A DNA stretch of 64,000 bases from Pseudomonadota bacterium. Lineage in GTDB: Bacteria; Desulfobacterota; Desulfobulbia; Desulfobulbales; Desulfocapsaceae. The position numbers and the translations under genes are program-made. The notes below the pieces were generated by a model. It ran no database searches and was not told the DNA's origin. It was given only the letters and a program-made list of their open reading frames with translations. The DNA is taken from NCBI GenBank assembly GCA_023412495.1, contig JAEYNP010000036.1:62001-126000 (forward strand). The letters are read 5' to 3'. Shown one piece after another: positions 35,026 to 44,372 of this stretch. Numbering within the stretch: the stretch's first letter is position 1; each line of letters starts with the position of its first letter.

Positions 35026-35430
35026 ATGAACCCGAAAAATATCGTTCTGGCGTTTCTGAGCATGATCTTGATTTACACCGGCGGCGCCGTCGCCGACGAG
35101 TACAAGGCCACCGGCAAGGCCGGAGACATGGATGTGAAGCTGACCCTCGACAGGAATCCGCCAGTCGTCGGCCAGAATATCGCGACTATCGCCATTACCG
35201 ACAGCGCCGGTCAGCCGGTGACGGATGCCGCCGTCCGTCTCGAATTCGGCATGCCCGCCATGCCCGGCATGCCGGCGATGAACTATAAAAACGACGCTGC
35301 CCCCATCGAAAATGAAAGCGTCTACAAAGCACCGATGACTCTGTCCATGGGCGGGCCGTGGTATATCAACGTGAAGATCCTGAAGGACAAGAAGGTCTCG
35401 ACCGCCAAATTCAACGTCGACGTCCAGTGA
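35026..35430 (+). CDS. Exported YtkA-like protein heading the metal-efflux operon
   Basis: The 134-residue product has a signal peptide (cleavage near GGAVADE) and one immunoglobulin-like beta domain of the YtkA/FixH type (VKLTLDRNPPVVGQNIATIAITDSAG...), with a methionine-rich MPAMPGMPAM loop that could bind copper. GGAGGAAGT precedes the ATG. It is followed within 10 nt by the outer-membrane efflux gene. A periplasmic metal chaperone or sensor role is likely but inferred. Confidence 0.75.
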   Translation: MNPKNIVLAFLSMILIYTGGAVADEYKATGKAGDMDVKLTLDRNPPVVGQNIATIAITDSAGQPVTDAAVRLEFGMPAMPGMPAMNYKNDAAPIENESVYKAPMTLSMGGPWYINVKILKDKKVSTAKFNVDVQ

Positions 35431-35435
35431 CGATC

Positions 35436-36773
35436 ATGCAGATGCACGCGGTCAACAGGATAGACTTGAAAAAGAAGGCAAGAGGGTATCTCTTTTTCGT
35501 CGCCGCCGGCATCGTGAGTCTTTTGACGATGCCGGGCCGGTCACCGGCTGAAGGCACCCTGCGCCTCGACGAGCTGATCGCCGAGGCGCTGCGGAACAAT
35601 CCGGAAATCCGCATGGCCCAGGCCAGGACCGAGGCCGCCAGGCACCGGATTCCCCAGGCGGGGAGCCTTGCGGACCCGATGATCATGTTCGGCTATCAAA
35701 ACGAAAGCTTCGACAGCATTACCTATGGGGAGATGCCAGACTCACAGCTGATGTTTTCCGCCTCCCAGATGTTCCCCTATCCCGGCAAGCGGGGACTGAA
35801 GGAGGAGATGGCGAAACAGGAGGCGGCGGGCCTCGAAGCCCTTATCGCCAACACCCGGCTCAATACGGTTCGGGTCATCACCGAGCTTTTCTACGACCTC
35901 TTCTTCGCCTATAAAAATCTCGACATCGTCGGCGACCGGGCCAGGCTCTACGACCGTCTGGAGAGCGCCGCCTCCGCCCGCTACGGTTCCGGCATGGGAA
36001 CCCTGCAGGAGGTGGTGATGACCCAGACCGAGAAGTACATGCTGCTCGAGACGGAGTCCATGCAGCGGCAGAAAATCGCCGCGGCGGAGGCCATGCTGCA
36101 CAATGCCGTAGGCAGGCCGGCCCATTCGCCCCTGGGCGTACCGGTCGAGCCAACCATCGAGGAACTGGCAATGACCGTCGACGAGGCCGTCGTCTACGCC
36201 ACGGCCCACTCACCGGTCATTGCCGGCAAGGAGCGGATGATCGATGCCGCCGAGGCAAGGATCGCCATGGCGGAGAAGGAATACTATCCCGACTTCACCG
36301 TCACCGGCACCGTCGCCGAAAAGGGAACGTCGGAATTCGAGGACATGTGGAGCATCACCACCAGCCTCAACGTCCCGCTCTATTACAAGACCAAGCAGCG
36401 CGAGGGGGTGGGCGAGGCCAAGGCCCAGCGCCTCGAGGCCCAGCAGGACCTGGCCGCGGCGAAACTCATGCTCGTGTCGGCGCTGCGGGACAACTACGCC
36501 ATGGCGCGAAGCGCCGACGAGCTTATGGAACTGTATCGGACTGGCCTGATCCCCAAAGCCTACCAGGACTGCGAGCTGGCCCTGAGCGGCTATGTGAACG
36601 GTCAGACAGAGGCTTTCGCTGTCATAAGCCGGATGAAAAATCTCATCAATTACGAACTGGGGTACTGGGAAAGATTCTCGGAGAGGGGCAAGGCGGTCGC
36701 GAGGATCGAGGCCCTTCTCGGCACGGAACCGGCCCCGGAGGCACAGCCACCAGCCACGGAAGATAGCCAATGA
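35436..36773 (+). CDS. TolC-family outer-membrane efflux protein (CusC/CzcC-like)
   Basis: The 445-residue protein has a basic N-terminus and signal segment (FFVAAGIVSLLTM) followed by two outer-membrane efflux repeats rich in long helices (LDELIAEALRNNPEIRMAQARTEAARHRIPQAG; VDEAVVYATAHSP...IDAAEARIAMAEKEYYPDFTVTG, in part). It would form the outer-membrane duct for the adaptor and pump encoded next. The ATG at 35436 is chosen just behind the upstream gene; a GTG overlapping the upstream stop is possible. It overlaps the adaptor gene by 4 nt. Confidence 0.85.
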   Translation: MQMHAVNRIDLKKKARGYLFFVAAGIVSLLTMPGRSPAEGTLRLDELIAEALRNNPEIRMAQARTEAARHRIPQAGSLADPMIMFGYQNESFDSITYGEMPDSQLMFSASQMFPYPGKRGLKEEMAKQEAAGLEALIANTRLNTVRVITELFYDLFFAYKNLDIVGDRARLYDRLESAASARYGSGMGTLQEVVMTQTEKYMLLETESMQRQKIAAAEAMLHNAVGRPAHSPLGVPVEPTIEELAMTVDEAVVYATAHSPVIAGKERMIDAAEARIAMAEKEYYPDFTVTGTVAEKGTSEFEDMWSITTSLNVPLYYKTKQREGVGEAKAQRLEAQQDLAAAKLMLVSALRDNYAMARSADELMELYRTGLIPKAYQDCELALSGYVNGQTEAFAVISRMKNLINYELGYWERFSERGKAVARIEALLGTEPAPEAQPPATEDSQ

Positions 36774-37996
36774 AAAAAGAATTCCTCGCATTGCTTTTCG
36801 CTGTAGTCGTCTTTTCCTGCGCGCCTCGGTTGACGGAGATCGAAAACGGCAGCCTCGCCTTCCTGCCCGCTATTGCCCGCGCCCAGACCGGCCACGAGGG
36901 GCATGGCGGAGCGCCGCCCGCACCGCCGCAGAAGCCGGCCGAGGACCCCTGGGCTGAATTCGAGACCGAGACCATCGAGGTGCCTTCAGACCGGCAGCAG
37001 CTGATCGGGGTCAAAACGGCGACCGCCGAGGTCCGGCCGCTGACAAGACATATCCGCACCATAGGCCGCATCGAATACGACGAACGCAAGCTTACCACCA
37101 TCAACACAAAGATCGAGGGCTGGCTGGAAAAGCTCTACGTCAACGCCACCGGCGATTTCATCGGCAAGGGCGATCCGGTAGCCGACATCTACAGCCCCGA
37201 ACTCTACGCCACCCAGCTGGAATTTCTCAATGTCCTGCAGTGGTCCAGGAAAACCGACGATACCGCCGCCCACCGTCCCAATTATTACGGCGGCTCGACC
37301 GGCATCGCCGAGATGCTCGACCACGATGCCGAGGTCATGCGCGAGGCCGCCCGCCAGCGTCTGCGGCTCTGGGATATATCCGAGGCCCAGATCGACAGGA
37401 TCGCCAGGACCGGCAAGCCGATCCGGACGCTCACCATCGTCAGTCCCGCGAGCGGCTACATCCTCAACAAGCCAGGCGTCGAGGGCATGAGGGTCATGCC
37501 CGGGGAGAAAATCGTCGATGTCGTCGATCTCGCAACCGTCTGGGTGCTGGCCGATATTTACGAGCACGATCTGCCCTTCATCCAGATCGGTCAGGAGGCG
37601 ACGATCAGGCTCAGCTCATTTGCCGGCAGGGAGTTCGAATCGAAAATAGAGTACCTGTACCCGACGCTTGCCGGCGAGACCCGGACCGCCAAGGCCCGGT
37701 TCACCATTCCCAATCCCGGCGGTCAATTGAAACCCCAGATGTACACCGACGTCCAGATCCGGATCGAACTCGGCGAAAGACTCTCGGTTCCCGAGGAGGC
37801 GGTTATCAACACCGGCACCCGCAACTTGGTCTACGTCGATCAGGAAGGAGCCTTCGAACCGCGTGAGGTTATTACGGGTATCAGAGGTCAAGGCCTCGTC
37901 GAAATCACCGAAGGCCTTGCTTCAGGCGACCGGGTGGCAGCTGAGGCCACCTTCCTCCTCGATTCCGAAGCGCGCCTGAAGGGAGTCGTCCAGTGA
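36770..37996 (+). CDS. cusB: Periplasmic adaptor of a heavy-metal RND pump (CusB-like)
   Basis: The 408-residue membrane-fusion protein starts with a signal sequence (FLALLFAVVVFSC, possible lipid-modified Cys17), then a His/Pro-rich stretch (HEGHGGAPPAPP), the barrel-sandwich domain (TIGRIEYDERKL...GWLEKLYVNATGDFI), a helical hairpin with an insert (about 155-200), and a beta-barrel/membrane-proximal part (VPEEAVINTGTRNLVYV). The layout matches CusB. The histidines near the N-terminus may bind metal. It overlaps both neighbours by 4 nt. Confidence 0.85.
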   Translation: MKKEFLALLFAVVVFSCAPRLTEIENGSLAFLPAIARAQTGHEGHGGAPPAPPQKPAEDPWAEFETETIEVPSDRQQLIGVKTATAEVRPLTRHIRTIGRIEYDERKLTTINTKIEGWLEKLYVNATGDFIGKGDPVADIYSPELYATQLEFLNVLQWSRKTDDTAAHRPNYYGGSTGIAEMLDHDAEVMREAARQRLRLWDISEAQIDRIARTGKPIRTLTIVSPASGYILNKPGVEGMRVMPGEKIVDVVDLATVWVLADIYEHDLPFIQIGQEATIRLSSFAGREFESKIEYLYPTLAGETRTAKARFTIPNPGGQLKPQMYTDVQIRIELGERLSVPEEAVINTGTRNLVYVDQEGAFEPREVITGIRGQGLVEITEGLASGDRVAAEATFLLDSEARLKGVVQ

Positions 37997-40900
37997 TCGC
38001 ACGCCTGATCGAGTACAGCGCCCGCAACCGGTTCATCATTTTTTTACTGGTCTCCTTCTTCGCCGGCTGGGGCTGGTGGTCGCTGAAGCAGACGCCGCTC
38101 GACGCCATCCCGGACCTCAGCGAGACCCAGGTCATTATCTTCACCGAGTGGATGGGACGGTCGCCGGATCTGATCGAGGACCAGATCACCTACCCCATCA
38201 CCTCGACGCTGCTCGCCGCCCCCAAGGTCCAGGTGGTGCGCGGCTTCTCGTATCTCGGCAGCTCGTTCATCTACGTGATCTTCGAGGAAGGCACCGACAT
38301 CTACTGGGCGCGCAGCCGGATCCTCGAATACCTGCAGGCAGTCCGGAACAAGCTGCCCGCCGACGTCAACCCGATGCTCGGCCCCGATGCCACCAGCGTC
38401 GGCTGGGGCTTCTCCTATGCGGTGGTGGACGAACAAGGCCAGCTGAATCTCGCCCAGCTCAGGTCACTGCAGGACTACAACATAAAGTTGGCCCTGGAGA
38501 GCGTGCCGGGCGTCTCCCAGGTCGCCTCGATCGGCGGCTTCGTCAAGCAGTACCAGGTGGTCATCGACCCCAACCGGCTGCTGGCCTACAACATCCCCAT
38601 CGGCAAGGTCATGGAGGCCATCCGTCAGAGCAACCGGGATGTGGAGGGCCGGGTGCTGGAATTCTCCGGGATCGAATACATGATCCGCGGCCGGGGCTAT
38701 ATTCAAAACATCAAGGATATCGAGCTCATCGCCGTCGGCACCGACCGGTCCGGCACCCCGATCCTCATCCGCGATATCGCCGAAGTGCGGCTGGGGCCCG
38801 ACATCCGCCGGGGCCTGGCCGAGCTGGACGGCAAGGGCGAGGTGGCGGGCGGCATCGTCATCGTCCGCTTCGGCGAGAACGTGCTGAGTGTCCTCGAACG
38901 GGTGAAGGAGAAGATCGCCAAGGACATCTCCCCGAGCCTGCCGCCGGGGGTGAAGATCGTCACCACCTACGACCGGACCGACCTGATCCATAGCGCCATC
39001 GATACCCTGAAGGAAGAGATCATCCGCCTGTCGGTCGCTGTGAGCGCCGTCTGCGTGGTCTTTCTCTTCCACCTGCCGAGCGCTCTGGCGGTCATTCTCA
39101 CCCTGCCGCTCGCCATCATCATGTCCTTCATCGGCATGCACTACCTGAACGTAACCTCCAACATCATGAGCCTCTCCGGCATCGCCATCGCCATCGGCGC
39201 CATGGTCGACGCCTCGATCATCATGGTGGAGAACGCCCACAAGAAGCTTGAGGAGTGGATCGAGGCCGGCAAGCCCGGCACCCGGACGGAGGTCATCATC
39301 GAGGCGGCCAGGGAGGTGGGCCCCTCACTCTTTCTGTCGCTTTTGGTCATCACCGTGGCCTTTTTGCCCGTCTTCACCCTGGAGGCCCAGGCGGGGCGAC
39401 TCTTCAAGCCGCTGGCCTTTACCAAGACGTTTGCCATGCTCTTCGCCTCGTTTCTGGCGGTGACCATCACCCCGGTCATGATGATCGCCTTCATTCACGA
39501 AAACGTGCCCATCCTTGGCAGGATTCCGCTGCTCGGCTACCTCTTTCGTATCTATCCGGAGGAGCGCCACCCGATCAGCCTGCTGCTCCGCAAGATTTAC
39601 GAGCCCTTCGCCCGCCTGGCCCTGCGCTTCAAGTGGCTGGTGATCGTCCTCGCCATGGCCGTGATGGGAGCGACTTACATCCCGATCCAAAAACTCGGCT
39701 CCGAGTTCATGCCGCCCCTGTACGAAGGCTCGCTTTTCTACATGCCGGTGACCGTGCCGGCCGCCTCCATCTCGGAGGTGACCAAGCTTTTAAAACTCCA
39801 GGACAAGCTCCTCATGCAGATCCCGGAGGTGGAGTCGGTCTTCGGCAAGGCGGGCCGGGCGGAGACGGCCACCGATCCGGCGCCGCTCGAGATGTTCGAG
39901 ACGGTCATCACCTTGAAACCGGAGTCAGAGTGGCGGCCCGGAATGACGGTGGAGAAGTTGAAGAACGAGATGAACGAGATCCTCACCATCCCAGGCGTCG
40001 CCAACTCATTCACCATGCCGATCAAGGCCCGCATCGACATGCTGGCGACAGGGATCAGGACGCCGGTGGGCATAAAGGTGCTGGGGCCAAAGCTCGAGGA
40101 AATCGAGAGAATAGGCCTGGCGCTCGAGGAGCTCCTGCGCGATGTTCCCGGCACCCGCAGCGCCTACGCCGAGCGGCTGACCACCGGCTATTTCATCGAT
40201 ATCGTGGTGCAGCGGGAGGCCATCGCCCGCTACGGCTTGACGGTGGAGGCGGTGAACGAGGTGATCCAGACGGCCATCGGCGGCATGAACCTCACCGTCA
40301 CCGTGGAAGGGCGGGAACGCTACCCGGTGAATATCCGTTACGCCCGAGAATTCCGCCAGGATATCGATCAGCTCGCCCGAGTGCTGGTGCCGGTCTCCAT
40401 GGGCGGTGGACCGGCTACGGACGGCGGCATGGCCGGCGGCACCGCCTCGAAAACCACCAGCCCGGTCGACTTCCGGGCTCCCGGGCAGATCGTCAAAGTG
40501 CCCCTCGGCGAACTGGCAGATATCAAGGTAGTGAAAGGCCCGACCGCTATCAAGAGCGAGGAGGGACTGCTTGCGGCATATGTCTACATCGACTTCTCCG
40601 GCCGGGATATCGGCGGCTACGTCCAGGAGGCCAAGGAGCGGGTGGCGGACCTCAAGATCCCGGACGGCTACCGCCTGGAGTGGAGCGGCGAGTACGAGTA
40701 CATGGTCAAGACCGAGGAACGGCTGAAGATCGTCATTCCGCTGACCCTCTTCATCATCTTCGTGCTGATCTACCTGAACACCCAGTCGGTTATCAAGACC
40801 GGCATCGTCCTCCTGGCCGTGCCCTTCTCCCTGGTCGGCGCCTTCTGGCTCCTGCACCTGCTCAACTACAACCTGAGCATCGCCGTCTGGGTGGGCATCA

Positions 40901-41250
40901 TCGCCCTCGCCGGCCTCGACGCGGAAACCGGCGTCATCATGCTTCTTTACCTGGAGCTGGCCTACAAAGAGTGGAAAGAGGAAGGCCGCCTCAAGACCCT
41001 GCAGAACCTCAAGGACGCAATCATGGAGGGGGCGGTGCAACGCATCAGGCCGAAGATCATGACGGTGAGCGTCATCCTCGCCGGCCTCATTCCCATCATG
41101 TTCAGCCACGGCACCGGAGCCGACGTGATGAAACGCATCGCCGCGCCGATGGTGGGCGGGATCGTTACTTCGACCATCCTGGAACTGATCATCTATCCGG
41201 CCATCTACCTCATCTGGAAGGGGCGGGGGATTAAAAAGAGCGGCGGCTGA
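37993..41250 (+). CDS. cusA: Copper/silver-type heavy-metal RND efflux pump (CusA-like)
   Basis: The 1085-residue pump belongs to the HME-RND class with 12 spans and the transport aspartate in GAMVDASIIMVENAHKK. Three methionines aligned with the copper/silver ligands of E. coli CusA are present at 584 (FYMPVTVP), 634 (LEMFET) and 683 (RIDMLATGI), with the same 50- and 49-residue spacing. This supports monovalent copper or silver export rather than zinc or cobalt. It starts with GTG overlapping the adaptor stop. An insert of about 30 Gly/Pro/Thr-rich residues near residues 800-835 is unusual. Confidence 0.92.
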   Translation: MIARLIEYSARNRFIIFLLVSFFAGWGWWSLKQTPLDAIPDLSETQVIIFTEWMGRSPDLIEDQITYPITSTLLAAPKVQVVRGFSYLGSSFIYVIFEEGTDIYWARSRILEYLQAVRNKLPADVNPMLGPDATSVGWGFSYAVVDEQGQLNLAQLRSLQDYNIKLALESVPGVSQVASIGGFVKQYQVVIDPNRLLAYNIPIGKVMEAIRQSNRDVEGRVLEFSGIEYMIRGRGYIQNIKDIELIAVGTDRSGTPILIRDIAEVRLGPDIRRGLAELDGKGEVAGGIVIVRFGENVLSVLERVKEKIAKDISPSLPPGVKIVTTYDRTDLIHSAIDTLKEEIIRLSVAVSAVCVVFLFHLPSALAVILTLPLAIIMSFIGMHYLNVTSNIMSLSGIAIAIGAMVDASIIMVENAHKKLEEWIEAGKPGTRTEVIIEAAREVGPSLFLSLLVITVAFLPVFTLEAQAGRLFKPLAFTKTFAMLFASFLAVTITPVMMIAFIHENVPILGRIPLLGYLFRIYPEERHPISLLLRKIYEPFARLALRFKWLVIVLAMAVMGATYIPIQKLGSEFMPPLYEGSLFYMPVTVPAASISEVTKLLKLQDKLLMQIPEVESVFGKAGRAETATDPAPLEMFETVITLKPESEWRPGMTVEKLKNEMNEILTIPGVANSFTMPIKARIDMLATGIRTPVGIKVLGPKLEEIERIGLALEELLRDVPGTRSAYAERLTTGYFIDIVVQREAIARYGLTVEAVNEVIQTAIGGMNLTVTVEGRERYPVNIRYAREFRQDIDQLARVLVPVSMGGGPATDGGMAGGTASKTTSPVDFRAPGQIVKVPLGELADIKVVKGPTAIKSEEGLLAAYVYIDFSGRDIGGYVQEAKERVADLKIPDGYRLEWSGEYEYMVKTEERLKIVIPLTLFIIFVLIYLNTQSVIKTGIVLLAVPFSLVGAFWLLHLLNYNLSIAVWVGIIALAGLDAETGVIMLLYLELAYKEWKEEGRLKTLQNLKDAIMEGAVQRIRPKIMTVSVILAGLIPIMFSHGTGADVMKRIAAPMVGGIVTSTILELIIYPAIYLIWKGRGIKKSGG

Positions 41251-41264
41251 GAGAAAGGCGTGAG

Positions 41265-41492
41265 GTGCATGAGGTGACCCTCGCACCCGACCGCGTTTAT
41301 CAGGCTGCTGAAAAAACCTTTGAATCCCTTCTCGCCTCGCCGTGCATGTGCACCTTCTACCGAGCCGAACGGCAACAACTTGAAGGAATGCATTTCTTCC
41401 CTATCAGCAAGTTTCAAAACTATGTCATCTATTATCGGGAACACCCCCAAGGCATAGGAATCATCCGCGTTCTGCACGCCCACATGAACTAG
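41265..41492 (+). pseudogene. Remnant of a ParE/RelE-type toxin gene
   Basis: The 75-residue frame matches only the C-terminal half of ParE-type toxins: TFESLLASP, then FPISKFQNYVIYYREHPQGIGIIRVLHAH, where family members end in FYR...I.VLH (shown in part). The N-terminal strand and helix are missing and a TAG truncates the end. No antitoxin gene adjoins it. It starts 14 nt after the pump gene, so it is a decayed insert behind the efflux operon. Confidence 0.55.
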
Positions 41493-41922
41493 AAAAAACG
41501 TGTGGAGGCCAGGATGACCTGCAAAGAACCTGACTCCAGGAACACTTGTCACCGATGGTTGTCATGAATAGTTTCAAATCTCTGTCAGCCAAAATTCATG
41601 CCTACCAATACAATATTCAACTATTTGGCTTCCCAAAGTTGAAGTGGTTGGTCCCTGGATTATTTCATCTTATATAGAAACGGTTAGGATCTCAGGCTTT
41701 GCTGTATCAGATCCATTTTTTTATTATAGCGTCGTCGAATAAATAGTTGATTTTTTGTCTGTTAGATTCAAATACCAGCAAAAAGTTGAATTTAGATGAT
41801 TTTTTAAAATTTTTTTGATAATCACTAAACACAGACATGGTTTGTTTTGTTTTTGAAAATCTTGGCTATCTTGTGCAATCTGTGCAATATTCTGATCAAC
41901 TCTTTTTAAACGAGGTGCTTCG
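41493..41922. other. AT-rich intergenic stretch opening an atypical island
   Basis: Base composition falls sharply here compared with the surrounding GC-rich genes. No gene is seen. Close to the next start, TGTGCAAT occurs twice in 11 nt (about 41873-41889) and TTGGCT/AATATT could serve as a -35/-10 pair. Confidence 0.45.
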
Positions 41923-42507
41923 ATGGCGAACATACTGAAAGTACTGGTTATTTTGAATTGTTGCTTTCTTTCTGCGTGTGCGACACCACAATCCTATGTT
42001 GACCCTGAGTACCATAAAACTAGCTATGAAGATATCCAGCGATCAAATAAACCGGTTCGCACTAAAGTTACCGCACATTTCCAACGTAATGGTGCACCGT
42101 TGCCCGCAGTTAATTCTGAGGTCCAAGGCCACGTAGAGCGCACTCTCAGGGCTAGTGGAGTTTTTGTACCAACTATCGAAAATGCCGAGGCAAGTATTGA
42201 AGTCACCGCAAATAACATTGCTGATCTTGAAACAGCCAGAGCTAAAGGATTTAAAACTGGTTTCACTTTTTACGCAGCAGGATCTATGGTAGATGATAAC
42301 TATGTATTCACCTATATATATAGGTCTGCTGAAGGGAAAGAACAAAAATATAGCTACGCACACGCTATACATACAGCTATTGGTCGCACTGAAAGACCTG
42401 CGGGGTTAACTCCAACAACTATAGCCGATGCCTTTGGTAGAGTGGTAGAGGATTCAACTCTAAATTTTGTAAGAGATTTGCAAAAAGATAATATTTTATC
42501 AAATTAA
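41923..42507 (+). CDS. Lipoprotein of unknown function in an AT-rich island
   Basis: The 194-residue product has a lipoprotein signal peptide with a clear lipobox (FLSAC, Cys19). The mature part alternates beta strands and helices (TKVTAHFQRNG...VQGHVERTLRASGVFVP...ASIEVTANNIAD, in part), a layout seen in outer-membrane-associated lipoproteins, but no family is recognised. Codon use is AT-rich and unlike the neighbours, pointing to transfer. GAGGTG precedes the ATG by 6 nt. Confidence 0.65.
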   Translation: MANILKVLVILNCCFLSACATPQSYVDPEYHKTSYEDIQRSNKPVRTKVTAHFQRNGAPLPAVNSEVQGHVERTLRASGVFVPTIENAEASIEVTANNIADLETARAKGFKTGFTFYAAGSMVDDNYVFTYIYRSAEGKEQKYSYAHAIHTAIGRTERPAGLTPTTIADAFGRVVEDSTLNFVRDLQKDNILSN

Positions 42508-42644
42508 TTTAATATTTTTATGGAGAAATATAGTTTGTTCTGAAACAGCATGGCAAATTAAACTCATCGTTGAACAGAACAAGGAAAAGGTTCCGTCTCG
42601 GTGCTCAACTCTTGGAGGTAACGAATAAAGCAAGGAGGGTAGCA

Positions 42645-43139
42645 ATGATTAGACCTATGAATTACTCTAGAACCATTGTTTTCGTGTTGGTGTTATTTTG
42701 TTCCCTTGAGTTGTCACTTGTCCATGCTTTTGCTGAGAATACCACTAAAACATATTATGGCATAAATAAGTGCAAAGGCATGGAGCTTATAATCTCGTTT
42801 ACTTATGATTCAAAAGGGCCTGTTATAGAAAACCTCATGACTATTGCTCGACGTCTTGATGGTCAAGCATCTATAACTTGGGCACCAAAAACGGCCATTG
42901 AGGTAAAGAACGATGGCAGTTTTCTTTATAAAGACAAAGAAGAAAACAGTATAACTTTGAATTCAAAAAACAAGGATCTTAGATTCTATACTGACGAAAG
43001 TGACCAATTCATTAAAGGCACTCTGACGCCTACTGGACAAGCATCGGGTGAAATTGGTGGTCGTCTTAAGGGTATTGGGGACGGAAAGGTAGATTATGAT
43101 TTATGTAATAAGTGGCTAGCGGCAATTACAGGAAAATAA
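42645..43139 (+). CDS. Exported protein of unknown function in an AT-rich island
   Basis: The 164-residue product has a signal peptide (IVFVLVLFCSLELSLVHAFA, cleavage near AFAEN) and a mature beta-rich domain with two cysteines (CKGMELIISF and DLCNKW) that could form a disulfide. GGAGGG lies 5 nt before the chosen ATG. Like its neighbour it is AT-rich and probably acquired with it. No family recognised. Confidence 0.6.
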   Translation: MIRPMNYSRTIVFVLVLFCSLELSLVHAFAENTTKTYYGINKCKGMELIISFTYDSKGPVIENLMTIARRLDGQASITWAPKTAIEVKNDGSFLYKDKEENSITLNSKNKDLRFYTDESDQFIKGTLTPTGQASGEIGGRLKGIGDGKVDYDLCNKWLAAITGK

Positions 43140-43313
43140 TTAAACTGATAAGCAGAAATCCATGTTGTGCTAACTGTTACCAGCCAGAGTCGAAGCAATT
43201 TCCTGCTTTCGCTGCCTACGGGATTTTTCGCTGCACCCCGAATCCGTTTCAAGGAGAATCCTGCCATTATTTCCCAACAAACACCCCCTTACCTGCCTCT
43301 CCTGCCCTCCACA

Positions 43314-44300
43314 CTAAAATCCCTCCTGCCTTCGGGGAATATGAATGGCAAAGACCGCCCCGCCGTTTTCGCCGCGGCGGTATCTCAAATCCCCGCCGAG
43401 GTCCCGCAACAGCTTTCTGCCGGAAGAGAGCGAAAGACCATAGCCGTCCGGTCTCGTGGTGAAGAATGTGGTAAACAGCCGGCCTTCATTCTCCGCTGCA
43501 ACCCCCGGACCTGCGTCGGCAACCTCCAGCACCCACTCGCTCTCGTTGCCGCCGGAGCGCAGGACAACGGTCTGGCCGTCTGCCGAGAAATCGAGGGCGT
43601 TATCCACCAGCCCTTCGTAGACGCGGGATACGGCATCCACCGGCACCGTCGACGGACATCCACCACGGTCAGGCTGCACCGCTATCTTCACCCCCTTTTC
43701 AGCCGCCTTCGCCCGATACTTCCTGTGCATATGCCAAAGCACATCATTCAGGTCGGAGGAGGAAATCCGGTTCGGGGAGGAGTTGAAGTTGGCCAACCCG
43801 TCGACCATGCGCTGCAGGCGGCGGATCTCGATCCGGAAATCGGTATCGGCCTCGGGGCTTATCAACCCCCCGGCCTGCCTGTATATCGCCTCCACGCCCC
43901 GCACGATATCGCCAATCTCGAAGCCGAAGCTCGAAGCTGCCTGGCCGAGAGCGGAAATCCGCTCGTTTTTCAGCAATTCCCGCTGGTGCCGGCGGTGCCG
44001 ATCCGAAAGCCAACCGATGAGCAGAGCCACCACGAAATAGAGTGCGATCTGCGCTATCACCATGAGATGCATCCCGGCCTCGTCATGTCTCATGATTACG
44101 ACCGGTCCGTACACAAGACTCGCCGCCATGGCGGCGACCATGCCGGCACGAACACCATACCAAAAACTGGCCAGGATCAGCGGAAGATAGAAGAATTGCT
44201 GGTGGAGCACCTGAAAGGCCATGCTCGATCCGGTGTACAGCAGATGAACGGCGGAGATCGACCCCATCAGGATCAAGATCGACAGCGTTTTGAGAATCAT
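43314..44300 (-). CDS. Histidine-kinase-like protein lacking the phospho-acceptor histidine
   Basis: The 328-residue protein has four or five N-terminal spans (about 5-98), then a dimerisation helix whose conserved H-box is altered: where kinases have A-H-E-I this has G-F-E-I (Phe127). The ATPase domain is intact (N-box EGLVDNALDF, DAGPGV, GYGLSLS). It therefore probably cannot autophosphorylate on the usual residue and may act as a sensor that modulates another kinase, or use ATP binding alone. No response regulator adjoins it. Confidence 0.75.
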   Translation of the reverse strand: MILKTLSILILMGSISAVHLLYTGSSMAFQVLHQQFFYLPLILASFWYGVRAGMVAAMAASLVYGPVVIMRHDEAGMHLMVIAQIALYFVVALLIGWLSDRHRRHQRELLKNERISALGQAASSFGFEIGDIVRGVEAIYRQAGGLISPEADTDFRIEIRRLQRMVDGLANFNSSPNRISSSDLNDVLWHMHRKYRAKAAEKGVKIAVQPDRGGCPSTVPVDAVSRVYEGLVDNALDFSADGQTVVLRSGGNESEWVLEVADAGPGVAAENEGRLFTTFFTTRPDGYGLSLSSGRKLLRDLGGDLRYRRGENGGAVFAIHIPRRQEGF

Positions 44301-44372
44301 ACCTTCCCCTCCTGCCGCCCGGCGAATTCTGAAGGCTCGTCATTTCCGAGCCATGCCGGAAGGTTCGGCTCA

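Noticed and set aside
39255..41234. 659-codon open frame on the plus strand within cusA
   Set aside because: It is the +1-shifted shadow of the pump gene; the product has no domain and no transmembrane pattern.
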